Shown here: in pieces, positions 37,341-45,529 of the stretch
How the letters are laid out: every line of letters begins with the position of its first letter
Position numbering within the stretch: the stretch's first letter is position 1
Assembly (NCBI RefSeq): GCF_019970045.1
Contig: NZ_JAHXYI010000003.1
Span: forward strand, 558,001-622,000
Source of the DNA: Chryseobacterium sp. GVT01B
GTDB taxonomy: Bacteria; Bacteroidota; Bacteroidia; Flavobacteriales; Weeksellaceae
Direction of reading: 5' to 3'
DNA length: 64,000 bases
Program-made: the position numbers and the translations under genes
The notes under the pieces: generated by a model
What the model saw: the letters and a program-made list of their open reading frames with translations, nothing else
Databases searched by the model: none
Told to the model about the DNA's origin: nothing

Positions 37341-37976
37341 ATGAATAACCAAATAAACGAACTCCTTTATCACTATAATGAAGAAGGAAACGAAGGATAT
37401 GATTTAAAAGAAGTACAGCTCCTTGAAAAAATAGATCCAGACAGAGTTGAACAATTAAAATTGCTTCTTCATAATGACAATCAATATATTGCTTATCAGG
37501 CCATGCTTATTTTATTGGCGTGGGCAATACCGGAAGGATTTGAACAACTTGATCGGTTTATTTCTGAAAAATGGGATGAAAAAGAAAGTTTTGAACCCCA
37601 TAGACTCCATAATGAAGATAATGTATATGATGTAATTACAAATGCCTTATATATTGCTACATTAAATGGAAAGACGGAACAAGAACTTTATCCATATATT
37701 ACATACTTTTTGAATATTTATGGTGATAAATTTTTTGAATCCAATCTAAAAGATTTTCTTTTAAAGAAAAATTGCAGACCACTTTTAAAAGAAATAGAAC
37801 AGGCAATACAGGCTGCCTTAGAAAATAAAAGATACTATCAGGCAAGCCAGCTGTTTCCGGTTATTGTGCATTATGACAAAGATTCTTTTAATAAATACAA
37901 AGATATTTTTAGTCCTTTAATAAGTGAAGATAGTAGAGTTGTATATAATATAGAAGAAGCCGAAAAAAGCATTTAA
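37341..37976 (+). CDS. HEAT-like helical protein, third candidate immunity/accessory protein
   Basis: This 211-residue all-helical, acidic protein has no relation to the two preceding genes. Segments such as DPDRVEQLKLLLHNDNQYIAYQAMLILLAWAIPEGFEQLDRFISEKWDEKE resemble HEAT-type repeats, in which a Leu-rich helix pair is followed by a conserved Asp/Asn. Helical-repeat immunity proteins are common next to bacterial toxins, and this gene is the last of the toxin cluster before a strong terminator. It could equally be an orphan immunity gene left behind when another toxin tip was lost. The 217 bases before it are very AT-rich and hold nothing that I recognise. Confidence 0.45.
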   Translation: MNNQINELLYHYNEEGNEGYDLKEVQLLEKIDPDRVEQLKLLLHNDNQYIAYQAMLILLAWAIPEGFEQLDRFISEKWDEKESFEPHRLHNEDNVYDVITNALYIATLNGKTEQELYPYITYFLNIYGDKFFESNLKDFLLKKNCRPLLKEIEQAIQAALENKRYYQASQLFPVIVHYDKDSFNKYKDIFSPLISEDSRVVYNIEEAEKSI

Positions 37977-38026
37977 TATACATACTTATACAATTTGATA
38001 TAAATTTTAAAGAAAGTCTTCTTACT

Positions 38027-38060
38027 ACCGCACGAATCCTTTCGTGCGGTTTTTATTTTC
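38027..38060 (+). terminator. intrinsic terminator after the toxin/immunity cluster
   Basis: ACCGCACGAA at 38027-38036 pairs perfectly with TTCGTGCGGT at 38041-38050 across a 4-base loop, followed by TTTTATTTTC. A textbook Rho-independent terminator. Confidence 0.92.
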
Positions 38061-38105
38061 AATCATTTTCTTTACAAGTTTTTATCTTTATAAAAGAATA
38101 ATCAA

Positions 38106-38113
38106 TACTTTTG
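38106..38113 (+). promoter_or_regulatory. -7 box for the repeat-rich secreted protein
   Basis: TACTTTTG matches TAnnTTTG and lies 40 bases upstream of the ATG at 38154, just after a terminator, so this gene likely has its own promoter. No convincing -33 element is seen. Confidence 0.4.
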
Positions 38114-38153
38114 AATACATCAAATCAACCAAAGTTAATAACTCATTAAAATA

Positions 38154-38567
38154 TTGAATATGAAAAAAATATTATTCTTTTGTTCCCTTCTCTTCGGTCT
38201 TTCCGTAGGTGCCCAAACTATAGAATCAGGAAGTCACAGTACCACTGGATATATTAAAATTGACGGAACTATAGAAAACAGCAGCCACTCCACCGTGGGA
38301 TACATTAAAAATGACGGGACTATCGAAAATAAAAGCCGAAGCACTATTGGTTACATCAAAAGTGACGGAACTATCGAAAACAAAAGCCATTCTACGGTAG
38401 GTTATGTAAAAAAAGATGGGACAGTAGAAAACAGCAGTCATTCCACCATTGGCTACATCAAAGACGATGGAACAGTTGAAAACAGCAGCCACGGTACTAT
38501 TGGATATGCAAAAGGAGTCAAAAAAGAATGGGCCGCAGTAGTCTATTTCTTCTTTAAGCTGGATTGA
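38154..38567 (+). CDS. secreted protein made of six ~17-residue repeats (beta-flower-like)
   Basis: This 137-residue protein has a signal peptide (MKKILFFCSLLFGLSVGAQ, cleavage probably after GAQ or nearby) and then about six tandem copies of a 17-18-residue unit of the form SHSTxGYIKxDGTIENx, and ends with GVKKEWAAVVYFFFKLD. The pattern of short repeats with invariant Gly-Tyr and Asp-Gly-Thr fits a closed beta-propeller-like or beta-solenoid fold of the kind annotated as 5-fold beta-flower proteins in Bacteroidota. It is exported, unlike the particle proteins, so it may be a surface-layer or periplasmic protein simply lying within the locus. It is flanked by terminators on both sides and thus monocistronic. 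Confidence 0.7.
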   Translation: MNMKKILFFCSLLFGLSVGAQTIESGSHSTTGYIKIDGTIENSSHSTVGYIKNDGTIENKSRSTIGYIKSDGTIENKSHSTVGYVKKDGTVENSSHSTIGYIKDDGTVENSSHGTIGYAKGVKKEWAAVVYFFFKLD

Positions 38568-38611
38568 TTAGCAGTTCTGCAAAAAAGAAACTAACGGTAA
38601 ACATATAAGTT

Positions 38612-38648
38612 AAAAAAAGGCTTGGATTTTATAATCTGAGTCTTTTTT
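38612..38648 (+). terminator. intrinsic terminator after the repeat-rich protein
   Basis: AAAAAAGGCTTGGATT pairs, with two imperfect positions, with AATCTGAGTCTTTTTT across a 4-base loop. The right arm ends in a run of six T. Confidence 0.7.
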
Positions 38649-38709
38649 ATTATAGATATAGCCCAGGCTTTATTCAAAACAGACTTATTAATTATCCGGA
38701 AAAAGGAGG

Positions 38710-38892
38710 TACTGCAACTACAGAATAGAAAGGCCGGAAAACTTTCACAGGAACAAAAAAAGTATCAATTTTGAGCATTGAAACTTAAGAAATCATCCAT
38801 TCTATTTCTTAAAACTAAATGGTACTGCAACTACACAGTAACAAGGTCAAAATCCTTTTCCAGGGATAAAAAAGTGAGCTCCGAATTTTAAA
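38710..38892 (+). repeat. 67-bp intergenic element, pair 1 (upstream of adaptor at 38959)
   Basis: Two copies lie at 38710-38776 and about 38823-38889, 113 bases apart. Each starts TACTGCAACTACA, continues with a purine-rich block like GAATAGAGAGGTC, an A-run, CTTTYATAGGAAC and another A-run, and ends near AATTTTGA. The second copy is the more diverged. The last copy lies 136 bases before the ATG of the downstream gene. Confidence 0.75.
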
Positions 38893-38958
38893 ATATAACA
38901 TAAAAAATCATTGAAACTAAAAAGTAATTGTGCTGACAAGCATAAATTGTAAATTATT

Positions 38959-39849
38959 ATGGAAGAAAATAAATTAACCCCAAGAGAAGAATTAAAAACC
39001 TATTTTGAAACGGGCAAAGCTCCCACACAAAATCAGTTTTCTGATTTGATAGATTCTTTGAGACATAAAGAAGATGGTCTTACCAATAAGGAAATAATAT
39101 ATCTTGCCAATAGGTTGGAAGCTATTGATAACGGATCCATTGAATATGTCAATTTTAGTACTGAAGATGAACACTTTCCAATTGTGATAAGCTCACAGGA
39201 TGAAGAAGATGAGGTAATTGATGTAGGTAAAGGTAATAACTTTGGAGCAAAGAGGTATTTTGTTGGTACTGCACCTTACACCATTAGTGCAAAAAAATTC
39301 TCAGCAGAAAATTTAAAGGGAACTGAATATTATGCTTTGCGTTACGAAGCAGATCCTACTTATACGTATAATAATATGATGGCGAGGCTGTTTGGGAATA
39401 CGCTGCCTCCAATTCCTGATGGGTTTGACTTTGGACCTCTTAAAGGTAAAAGATTTTATTTTGAAATAAGCAAGCGTGATTATGGACAAATAATAAACAT
39501 TGTAAACACCAATATTAAGTTTATTAATAAAACTGAAGCACTTATTGAGTATATGGTATATGGAGGAGGAGGAAGTCTTTGGGGACACGAATATACAAGT
39601 GGAGATATTGTTACTGATCATTATGATATAGGAGATTACTTGAACTTTTTTTATAGAGCAGACCTTAGAAAAATCAATAAGCCTATAGAATGCAGGGTCT
39701 ATGATGGAGATACCGATCAGCTTTTAGCGACCAGTCACCTGACTGCCAACCAAAATAATATAAACATTCCAAGTAATGGGACGGCAGATAAAACCAGAAA
39801 TGTTAGGATAGAGTGTGATTATCAGAATCTTACCCTAGCGACGGAATAA
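38959..39849 (+). CDS. short adaptor/fibre-foot protein 1
   Basis: This 296-residue protein starts with a module that recurs in five genes here: LTPREELKTYFETGKAPTQNQFSDLIDSLRHKEDGL. The remainder looks beta-rich and is homologous over its length to the next gene (SPDEEDxVI, GTAPYTI, LRRLFGN.L..IPDGFD.G.LK, NIVNTxIKFxNKTE, EY..GDIVTDHYD..D, RNVRIECDY). There is no signal peptide. The N-terminal module probably attaches these proteins to a common site on the particle, because it also starts proteins placed directly before tail-fibre genes. The C-terminal part may bind a receptor or a fibre. No named family is recognised beyond this. Confidence 0.6.
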   Translation: MEENKLTPREELKTYFETGKAPTQNQFSDLIDSLRHKEDGLTNKEIIYLANRLEAIDNGSIEYVNFSTEDEHFPIVISSQDEEDEVIDVGKGNNFGAKRYFVGTAPYTISAKKFSAENLKGTEYYALRYEADPTYTYNNMMARLFGNTLPPIPDGFDFGPLKGKRFYFEISKRDYGQIINIVNTNIKFINKTEALIEYMVYGGGGSLWGHEYTSGDIVTDHYDIGDYLNFFYRADLRKINKPIECRVYDGDTDQLLATSHLTANQNNINIPSNGTADKTRNVRIECDYQNLTLATE

Positions 39850-39916
39850 AAAAATCTAAAATCTGTTTTTTCAAAAGCGATAAATAAATTCTGTGAAAGT
39901 GGGGACAAATATTCAT

Positions 39917-40088
39917 TACTGCAACTACGGAATAGAGAATCTAAAAAACTTTCCCGGAAACATGAAAAAGATGAACTTCGGGCTTTGAATCAATTACTCA
40001 TCCTCCGATTTAAAAAAAGATTATTGCCATTACAGAATAGAGAAGCTCAAAAAAATTACAGGAATAAGAAAAGTATAAGTCCCAAATT
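39917..40088 (+). repeat. 67-bp intergenic element, pair 2 (upstream of adaptor at 40168)
   Basis: Copies lie at about 39917-39989 (a few bases longer) and 40022-40088, 105 bases apart. Core TACTGCAACTACGGAATAG in the first, TATTGCCATTACAGAATAG in the second. The ATG is 146 bases after the start of the second copy. The following leader (CATTGAAACYMAAAGGTAAT type) is also shared with that of the gene at 38959. Confidence 0.7.
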
Positions 40089-40167
40089 TTAAAAAACATA
40101 ATATAAATAATCATTGAAACCCAAAGGTAATTATGCTAAGCATAAACCGTAAAAGAATAGTAGTACT

Positions 40168-41028
40168 ATGGAAGAAAATAAACTAACCCCAAGAGATCAA
40201 TTAAAAACCTATTTTGAAACAGGTAAACATCCTACACAAAACCAATTCTCGGATCTGATAGATTCTTTAAGACATAAAGAAGATGTACTAAACAAAAAAG
40301 AAATGTTAATCTTTGCTAATAGTTTGGCATCTATTGATAGTGCGTTTATTTACTATTTCGCAAATAACGTGGGAGATTTAGAAATCCAGATTTTTGTGAT
40401 CTCACCGGATGAAGAAGATCAGGTGATCACAATAAGAGATTCTACCAAAGTAGGTGTAGTGAGACAATATTTATTTGGAAGTGCTCCTTATACCATTAAA
40501 ATTAAAAAGATATCAGAAGGTAATTTAGCAGAAACCGAATACTATAGTTTTGGTTATCAATTAAGTGAGAGCTATTATATTCGTAGATTATTTGGAAACA
40601 ATCTGCATACAATTCCTGATGGCTTTGACCTTGGAGAATTGAAGAACACCAGACTCCCCATCGAAATTACCAGGATAGATAATAATGTAAGAATAAATAT
40701 TGTAAATACAAGTATTAAGTTTCTTAACAAAACTGAAGTGCCTATCCAGTATAGAGCATATTCTCAATATTGGGGTAATGAATATGGAATAAAAGATACT
40801 GTTACAGATCATTATGATGCATGGGACCTTTTGTACATTTCTTATAATGCTGACCTTCAGGCTGTCAGCCAGAACATACAGTGCGATTTGTATGATGCTG
40901 ATACTAACACTCTTGTAGCGACTGGGTATTTGTATGCCGGGCAAAGTCAAGAGAATTGGTGGGGAGGTCAGGTCAATGCAGTAAGAAATGTTAGGATCGA
41001 ATGCAGCTATTCTGAAAATGTAAAATAA
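40168..41028 (+). CDS. short adaptor/fibre-foot protein 2 (paralogue of the preceding one)
   Basis: This 286-residue paralogue of the gene at 38959 has an N-terminal module LTPRDQLKTYFETGKHPTQNQFSDLIDSLRHKEDVL that is nearly identical, while the body has diverged (for example NNVGDLEIQIFVISPDEEDQVITIRD, SAPYTIKIKKISE, RLFGNNLHTIPDGFDLGELKN, NEYGIKDTVTDHYDAWDLLYISY, RNVRIECSY). The leader DNA with its two 67-base elements is duplicated too, so the unit of duplication was element pair plus gene. The conserved foot with variable body is the pattern of interchangeable binding modules. Confidence 0.6.
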   Translation: MEENKLTPRDQLKTYFETGKHPTQNQFSDLIDSLRHKEDVLNKKEMLIFANSLASIDSAFIYYFANNVGDLEIQIFVISPDEEDQVITIRDSTKVGVVRQYLFGSAPYTIKIKKISEGNLAETEYYSFGYQLSESYYIRRLFGNNLHTIPDGFDLGELKNTRLPIEITRIDNNVRINIVNTSIKFLNKTEVPIQYRAYSQYWGNEYGIKDTVTDHYDAWDLLYISYNADLQAVSQNIQCDLYDADTNTLVATGYLYAGQSQENWWGGQVNAVRNVRIECSYSENVK

Positions 41029-41046
41029 GGAAACCTAAAAAATAAG

Positions 41047-41114
41047 TAACTGCAACTACAGGCAGGCAGGGACAAAAAACTTTTATAAGAACAATAAAGT
41101 GATTAATTTTGAAC
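41047..41114 (+). repeat. 67-bp intergenic element, single copy A
   Basis: The copy begins TAACTGCAACTACAGG and ends TTAATTTTGAAC. The TAATTTTG within its end is the only copy with a full TAnnTTTG -7 match. Confidence 0.75.
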
Positions 41115-41428
41115 TGTCATCATAACATAAATAGTAATTGCTATTAGGTAACAAAAACAAGCCAGTATAAAAAGATCTTGAGATCACAAGGCGGCAGAGA
41201 ATTAATCCATTATATTCTCATTACTAAAAATACAACCACAATCGGGTAAGATACTCGGCGATGAAAGCTTTTCCATTGGAATTTCATCCGCAAAGCGAAA
41301 CGATGGTCGTCAAATCTATTTTTTTGAATGCAACTCATAAATTCTGTGAAAAACAGAAAGAGGAAATGTATTGCAGAAGATGAAGAAAAGTATAGGCTTA
41401 ATGATTTGCTTATTAGCGACATATGAAT
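41115..41428. other. non-coding stretch between two element copies
   Basis: I see no gene here. The part around 41339-41410 resembles the sequence at 39880-39990 (ATAAATTCTGTGAAA, then GAAAAAG/GAAGAAAAG and an ending like TTAATGA), so it is probably a decayed copy of the neighbouring leader region. Confidence 0.4.
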
Positions 41429-41495
41429 TACTGCAACTACAGGATAGAGAGGTCGAAAAAGTTTTATAGGAACAAAAAAAGAATCAACTTTGAAC
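41429..41495 (+). repeat. 67-bp intergenic element, single copy B (upstream of adaptor at 41573)
   Basis: The copy begins TACTGCAACTACAGGATAGA and ends CAACTTTGAAC, exactly 67 bases. The ATG of the downstream gene is 144 bases from its start. Confidence 0.78.
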
Positions 41496-41572
41496 CTTCA
41501 TTACAACTGGTAATCAGCTCCGGAAAACAAGTATACTAAGAGCATAAAGCAAATAAAGAAAACTAAAATATC

Positions 41573-42310
41573 ATGGAAGAAAATAATACATTAATCCCAA
41601 GAGAGGAGCTGAAAACTTACTTTGAAACCGGTAAATATCCTACAGAAAGCCAGTTTGGCAGATTCATAGATAATTATCTCCATTTAAATGAGCTTAATTT
41701 CGGGCTGGATGTAAAGGCATCAGCAGATTGGACTGCGAAATACTATCATTTCTATCGGGCTGGAAACATTGAAAAATCAGGACGTGGACATATTAACCTG
41801 GAAGCTGAATATGAAAGCCTACCACCACAGATAGAAAATTATGTACATGCTTTCAGCAGAAATATAAGCTATAAATATTTAAAGGTAAAATTATCAAACG
41901 ACTTAGATATTGATAAATACAAACCCAAGATTATCATAAAACGTTACAAACAGAAAAAAAAGATCAAGGATGGATTCAAAGATGCAGGTTTTTACAAAGA
42001 ACAGCTGCTCGATGCACAATCCTTAGGCAGAATGTCCGAATACCCTGTAACGTCTAAAGAAATGACCCTGGATATCAATCCTATTCATTATTTTAAACCA
42101 GGATCAGAGTTCAATGAATTCTATCCATCGGGGACACTTACAAGACCGGGCTCATTCAGACATACGGTTCATCACAGAAAACCATTTGCTCTTATTCAGA
42201 TGCTTTTGGAAATTGAGATCAACGGAAGAAAATATACATCGCATCCCGTTAATATAAAAATTATTATGGGGCGGAACATGACTGATTTGGTTAATTACAT
42301 TATTGATTAA
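41573..42310 (+). CDS. short adaptor/fibre-foot protein 3
   Basis: This 245-residue protein carries the shared foot module (LIPREELKTYFETGKYPTESQFGRFIDNYLHLNELNF), but its body is unrelated to the two preceding paralogues. It has basic stretches (KPKIIIKRYKQKKKIKDGFKD), an NPIHYFKPGSEFNEFYPSGTLTRPGSFRHTVHHRKPFALIQMLLEI region, and a hydrophilic end. There is no signal peptide or membrane span. It shows that one conserved N-terminal module has been joined to different bodies. Role inferred: a particle-bound adaptor or receptor-binding protein. Confidence 0.55.
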   Translation: MEENNTLIPREELKTYFETGKYPTESQFGRFIDNYLHLNELNFGLDVKASADWTAKYYHFYRAGNIEKSGRGHINLEAEYESLPPQIENYVHAFSRNISYKYLKVKLSNDLDIDKYKPKIIIKRYKQKKKIKDGFKDAGFYKEQLLDAQSLGRMSEYPVTSKEMTLDINPIHYFKPGSEFNEFYPSGTLTRPGSFRHTVHHRKPFALIQMLLEIEINGRKYTSHPVNIKIIMGRNMTDLVNYIID

Positions 42311-42316
42311 TCACAA

Positions 42317-42890
42317 ACATACCTCAATCGGAGAGATTCTCATTGGCAGGACACCTCTTAGCGCCTGGAATCCCGGAATTTTCTGATGCATAAACATTAG
42401 AATCTCCTCCCGGAAGCAGGGTAATAGATCTTCGGATCTGCTGCACTCTTTCTGGCGTAGATGGAATCTTTAAAAAAGCAGGACTCCCATGATGGAGCAA
42501 CTTTCCAAGGGCAGCTGCTTTAGCAGTTGTGGAGAGATACTCGAATGTGAGCAACTTTCCGGTTGAGATTTCTTTAAAAAAACTACCAAATACAATGTAA
42601 CCATCCTTAAGATGTGTTGCATGCTATTTAAAAACATATAAAACATACCTTAATCGGAGAGATTCTCATTGGCAGGACACCTCTTAGCACCTGGAATCCC
42701 GGAATTTTCTGATGCACAAACATTAGAATCTCCTCCCGGAAGCAGGGCAATAGATCTTCGGATCTGCTGCACTCTTTCAGGCGTAGATGGAATCTTTAAA
42801 AAAGCAGGACTCCCATGATGGAGCAACTTTCCAAGGGCAGCTGCTGTAGCAGTTGTGGAGAGATACTCGAATGTGAGATACTTTCCGGTT
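42317..42890. repeat. direct duplication of a ~240-bp segment
   Basis: Copy 1 is about 42317-42563 and copy 2 about 42643-42889. By eye they differ at about eight positions, two of them adjacent. On the minus strand both copies keep an open frame that would end GAKRCPANENLSD (76 codons in copy 1 from 42554, up to 109 in copy 2 from 42979), and a few differences are silent in that frame. The plus strand has stops. It may be a small minus-strand gene, an RNA, or a mobile fragment; nothing recognisable. Confidence 0.7.
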
Positions 42891-42978
42891 GAGGTTTTTT
42901 GAAATAAATACAAGATAGGTGGAAGCATCTTAAAAGTAAAAAGAAGCAGTACACCGGATCCTAAAAAGCATAAAACCA

Positions 42979-44295
42979 ATGGAGTCAGAACAATTACAAA
43001 AATTATTTACTCATTTAGAAAAGGTTATTACATGGCGTATAAACAATCCATCAGAGGATTTTAGTGTAGGAGCCCCTGAATTTAATACCAGTAACCATGA
43101 AAACTTTCAATTAGGAGATTATATTTCAGGGAAAGAGCTTGCCCATCAGGAAGTTGTGATTCTTTTAATGGCTTTATTACCACGATTGGATCCATCATTG
43201 CTGAAACGCATTTATTTGGATTTTCCGGGTAGTGCGCTGTTTGACTTCTGTTCAACCAATGATAACGGCAGGCTCTTTTATCCTACAATTCATGCTGCTC
43301 AATATATTTTAGGAGGAGAAAGTATTTCAGAACGATTGAAAGCACTGGATTATTTCGGTCCGAAGTCGGTTTTGAGTAAAGAAGAACTCATTGTTTTTTC
43401 AGGCTCAGCTCATGAGCAGGCATCAATAAACGGTCAGATAAGTGTTCATGAAGAAGCCTTTAATAAGATCATTTTTGGCCTGGAATTATTACCGAAAATG
43501 AGCAATGATTTTCCGGCAGAACGAATACAAACCCATCGATCATGGACAGATTTAATACTTCCTCAAACTACACTGGATGAACTTAAGTGTATTGAGAACT
43601 GGTACAATAGCAGCCGGATTCTTATGGAAGACTGGGATATGCAGACAAAACTTAAACCAGGGTTCAGGGTATTGTTTCATGGAGAACCGGGAACGGGAAA
43701 AACTCTTGCCGCCAGTCTTTTAGGGAAATATACCCAACGCCCTGTTTTCAGAGTAGATGTTTCTATGCTGGTTTCAAAGTACATCGGAGAAACAGAAAAA
43801 CAATTATCTAAACTGTTCGACAAAGCAGAAAATAAAAACTGGATTTTATTTTTTGATGAAGCAGACGCCATTTTCGGAAAAAGAACTTCTGTAAAAGATG
43901 CTCATGACAAATACGCCAATCAGGAAGTTTCTTATTTACTGCAAAGGATAGAAACATTTTCAGGGCTTATTATTCTGGCATCCAATTTTAAAAATAATAT
44001 GGATAAAGCCTTTACGCGACGCTTTCATAGCTGCATACAATTTAATAATCCAAAGCATGAAGAGCGTCTGCGTATCTGGCAGCAAAACTTACCCGAACAA
44101 TTACAACTTGAAAATATTGATCTGGAACAAATTGCCCGACACTATGAATTAACCGGTTCTAATATTATGAATATCATACAGGATGTAAGTTTAAAAGCAA
44201 TTGCATTAAAAGAACCTGGTTACAAAGTAAGTGTAGACATGTTATTAGACAGCATCAAAAAAGAATATGTAAAAGAAGATAAAATATTTATGTAA
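42979..44295 (+). CDS. second AAA+ ATPase (Afp15-like paralogue)
   Basis: This 438-residue paralogue of the ATPase at 239-1738 is on the opposite strand and 41 kb away. Walker A GEPGTGKT is at residues about 235-242, Walker B LFFDEADAIFGKR near 288-300, then a matching ANQEVSYLLQRIETFSGLIILASNFKNNMDKAFTRRF block and a lid domain with TGSNIMNIIQDV. The N-terminal 220 residues (SALFDFCSTNDNGRLFYPTIHAAQYILGGESI, FSGSAHEQASINGQISV) differ from those of the first ATPase. It sits just upstream of the u-spanin-like and endolysin genes. A division of labour between assembly and release, or for the fibre set, is speculative. Confidence 0.92.
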   Translation: MESEQLQKLFTHLEKVITWRINNPSEDFSVGAPEFNTSNHENFQLGDYISGKELAHQEVVILLMALLPRLDPSLLKRIYLDFPGSALFDFCSTNDNGRLFYPTIHAAQYILGGESISERLKALDYFGPKSVLSKEELIVFSGSAHEQASINGQISVHEEAFNKIIFGLELLPKMSNDFPAERIQTHRSWTDLILPQTTLDELKCIENWYNSSRILMEDWDMQTKLKPGFRVLFHGEPGTGKTLAASLLGKYTQRPVFRVDVSMLVSKYIGETEKQLSKLFDKAENKNWILFFDEADAIFGKRTSVKDAHDKYANQEVSYLLQRIETFSGLIILASNFKNNMDKAFTRRFHSCIQFNNPKHEERLRIWQQNLPEQLQLENIDLEQIARHYELTGSNIMNIIQDVSLKAIALKEPGYKVSVDMLLDSIKKEYVKEDKIFM

Positions 44296-44372
44296 AAATT
44301 TGAATTTCAATCAGATTCATGGAGTTGAAATCAAAATTATAAACCTGTTCAATTTTTTAAAAACTAAAACTA

Positions 44373-44942
44373 ATGAAAGCAAAAATTCTGCTATTGATTA
44401 TATTGAGCAGCTTTATATTGGGCTGCCGAAGCAAACACAAAATCACAACCACATACAAAGAAAATACAAAAGAAACAGAAAAAGTGAAAGTTGATTCTTC
44501 AAGCTTACACAATTTACAATCAACCGAAAGTAAAACAGCTGATGTAGCCTTGAAGGAAGATATCAATGAAATATCAGGAGATCTGTTAATTAAAGGAAAA
44601 TCTGATGCATCTAATCCCTTTGTCTTTCATAATGTGATAGGACGTGATACCATTCAGAGTATTTCCATCATGGGAAATGCAGAATACTCCATCAATAACT
44701 ATTATGCAAAGATCAACCATGAAAAAGCAGAGGTTAAAAAAGAAGAATCCATCCATGTTATTCAAGATTTGACCCAGAAAACGAGTTCAAAAGAAACCAC
44801 CAGAGAAGTGGCTTCAAAAACCTCGGAAGAAACAAAAAATATTCAATCAAACGGATTTGAAATCGTAGCCTGGATTTTCATTACAATTCTTGGAATCACT
44901 TTAATACTCATCTTTTTCACCTATAAATATTTTAAGCTATGA
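44373..44942 (+). CDS. lipoprotein with C-terminal membrane span: u-spanin-like
   Basis: This 189-residue protein has a lipoprotein signal (ILLLIILSSFILGC, lipidated Cys18) and a C-terminal membrane segment (about residues 165-186, IVAWIFITILGITLILIFFTY) with a short basic cytosolic tail. An outer-membrane lipid anchor plus an inner-membrane C-terminal span joined by a periplasmic stretch is the defining topology of unimolecular spanins such as phage T1 gp11, which fuse the two membranes in the last step of lysis. The middle contains beta-prone and coiled-coil-prone sequence. Its stop overlaps the start of the GH24 endolysin (ATGA), a typical lysis-cassette arrangement. No sequence family is claimed. 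Confidence 0.65.
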   Translation: MKAKILLLIILSSFILGCRSKHKITTTYKENTKETEKVKVDSSSLHNLQSTESKTADVALKEDINEISGDLLIKGKSDASNPFVFHNVIGRDTIQSISIMGNAEYSINNYYAKINHEKAEVKKEESIHVIQDLTQKTSSKETTREVASKTSEETKNIQSNGFEIVAWIFITILGITLILIFFTYKYFKL

Positions 44943-45379
44943 AAACATCACAAAAAGGAATCAATCTGATTGTATCATTTGAAGGTTTCAGTTCAAAGCC
45001 TTATCTGGATTCTGCAGGAATTCCGACAATTGGTTACGGTAACACTTACTATACAGGAGGAAAGAAAGTAACCATGAAAGATCCTGCAATCAGCAAAGAA
45101 AAAGGAATAGAGTTATTTTCAGCTGTTTTACCGACTTATGAAAAAATCGTCAACAGTAAAATTAAAGTAATCCTTACTCAAAATCAATTTGATGCCCTCG
45201 TATCGCATACTTACAATACCGGCGGATCAGATGGATTATTTTCTTTGATTAATAAAAAAGTAGAAGAGCAGGCAATCAGAAATTGGTTTACCACGAAATA
45301 TATTACTGCTGCCGGAAAAACATTAAACGGACTTATCCGTAGAAGAAAGGCTGAAGCTGATCTGTTCTTTTCTAAATAA
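44939..45379 (+). CDS. GH24 lysozyme (T4-type endolysin)
   Basis: This 146-residue glycoside hydrolase family 24 muramidase would cleave the MurNAc-GlcNAc bond of peptidoglycan. The catalytic triad spacing Glu-8-Asp-5-Thr of T4 lysozyme is present as Glu15, Asp24 and Thr30 in SFEGFSSKPYLDSAGIPTIGYG. The later blocks LTQNQFDALVSHTYNTGG and LNGLIRRRKAEADLF are family-typical. There is no signal peptide, so it needs a holin for export; the candidate is the protein at 30800-31177. Length equals that of phage endolysins. It starts within the stop of the u-spanin-like gene and is followed by a terminator. It could alternatively be a baseplate lysozyme, but the pairing with the lipoprotein favours host lysis. 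Confidence 0.9.
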   Translation: MKTSQKGINLIVSFEGFSSKPYLDSAGIPTIGYGNTYYTGGKKVTMKDPAISKEKGIELFSAVLPTYEKIVNSKIKVILTQNQFDALVSHTYNTGGSDGLFSLINKKVEEQAIRNWFTTKYITAAGKTLNGLIRRRKAEADLFFSK

Positions 45380-45384
45380 ACAAT

Positions 45385-45406
45385 TCCCACCTGTTAGTGG
45401 GATTTT
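45385..45406 (+). terminator. intrinsic terminator after the endolysin
   Basis: TCCCAC at 45385-45390 pairs with GTGGGA at 45397-45402 over a 6-base loop, followed by TTTT. Short but well placed 6 bases after the endolysin stop. Confidence 0.7.
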
Positions 45407-45529
45407 AAGCCATATTATCATTGGAAATAAATCTCTAAATCAGATAAATGGTCTTTTCTCGTTTCCCTGTTTCGGCTTCTAACTGCTCATACAGCTTAAA
45501 TTCACGAAGATTTTATAGACATCATTGTA

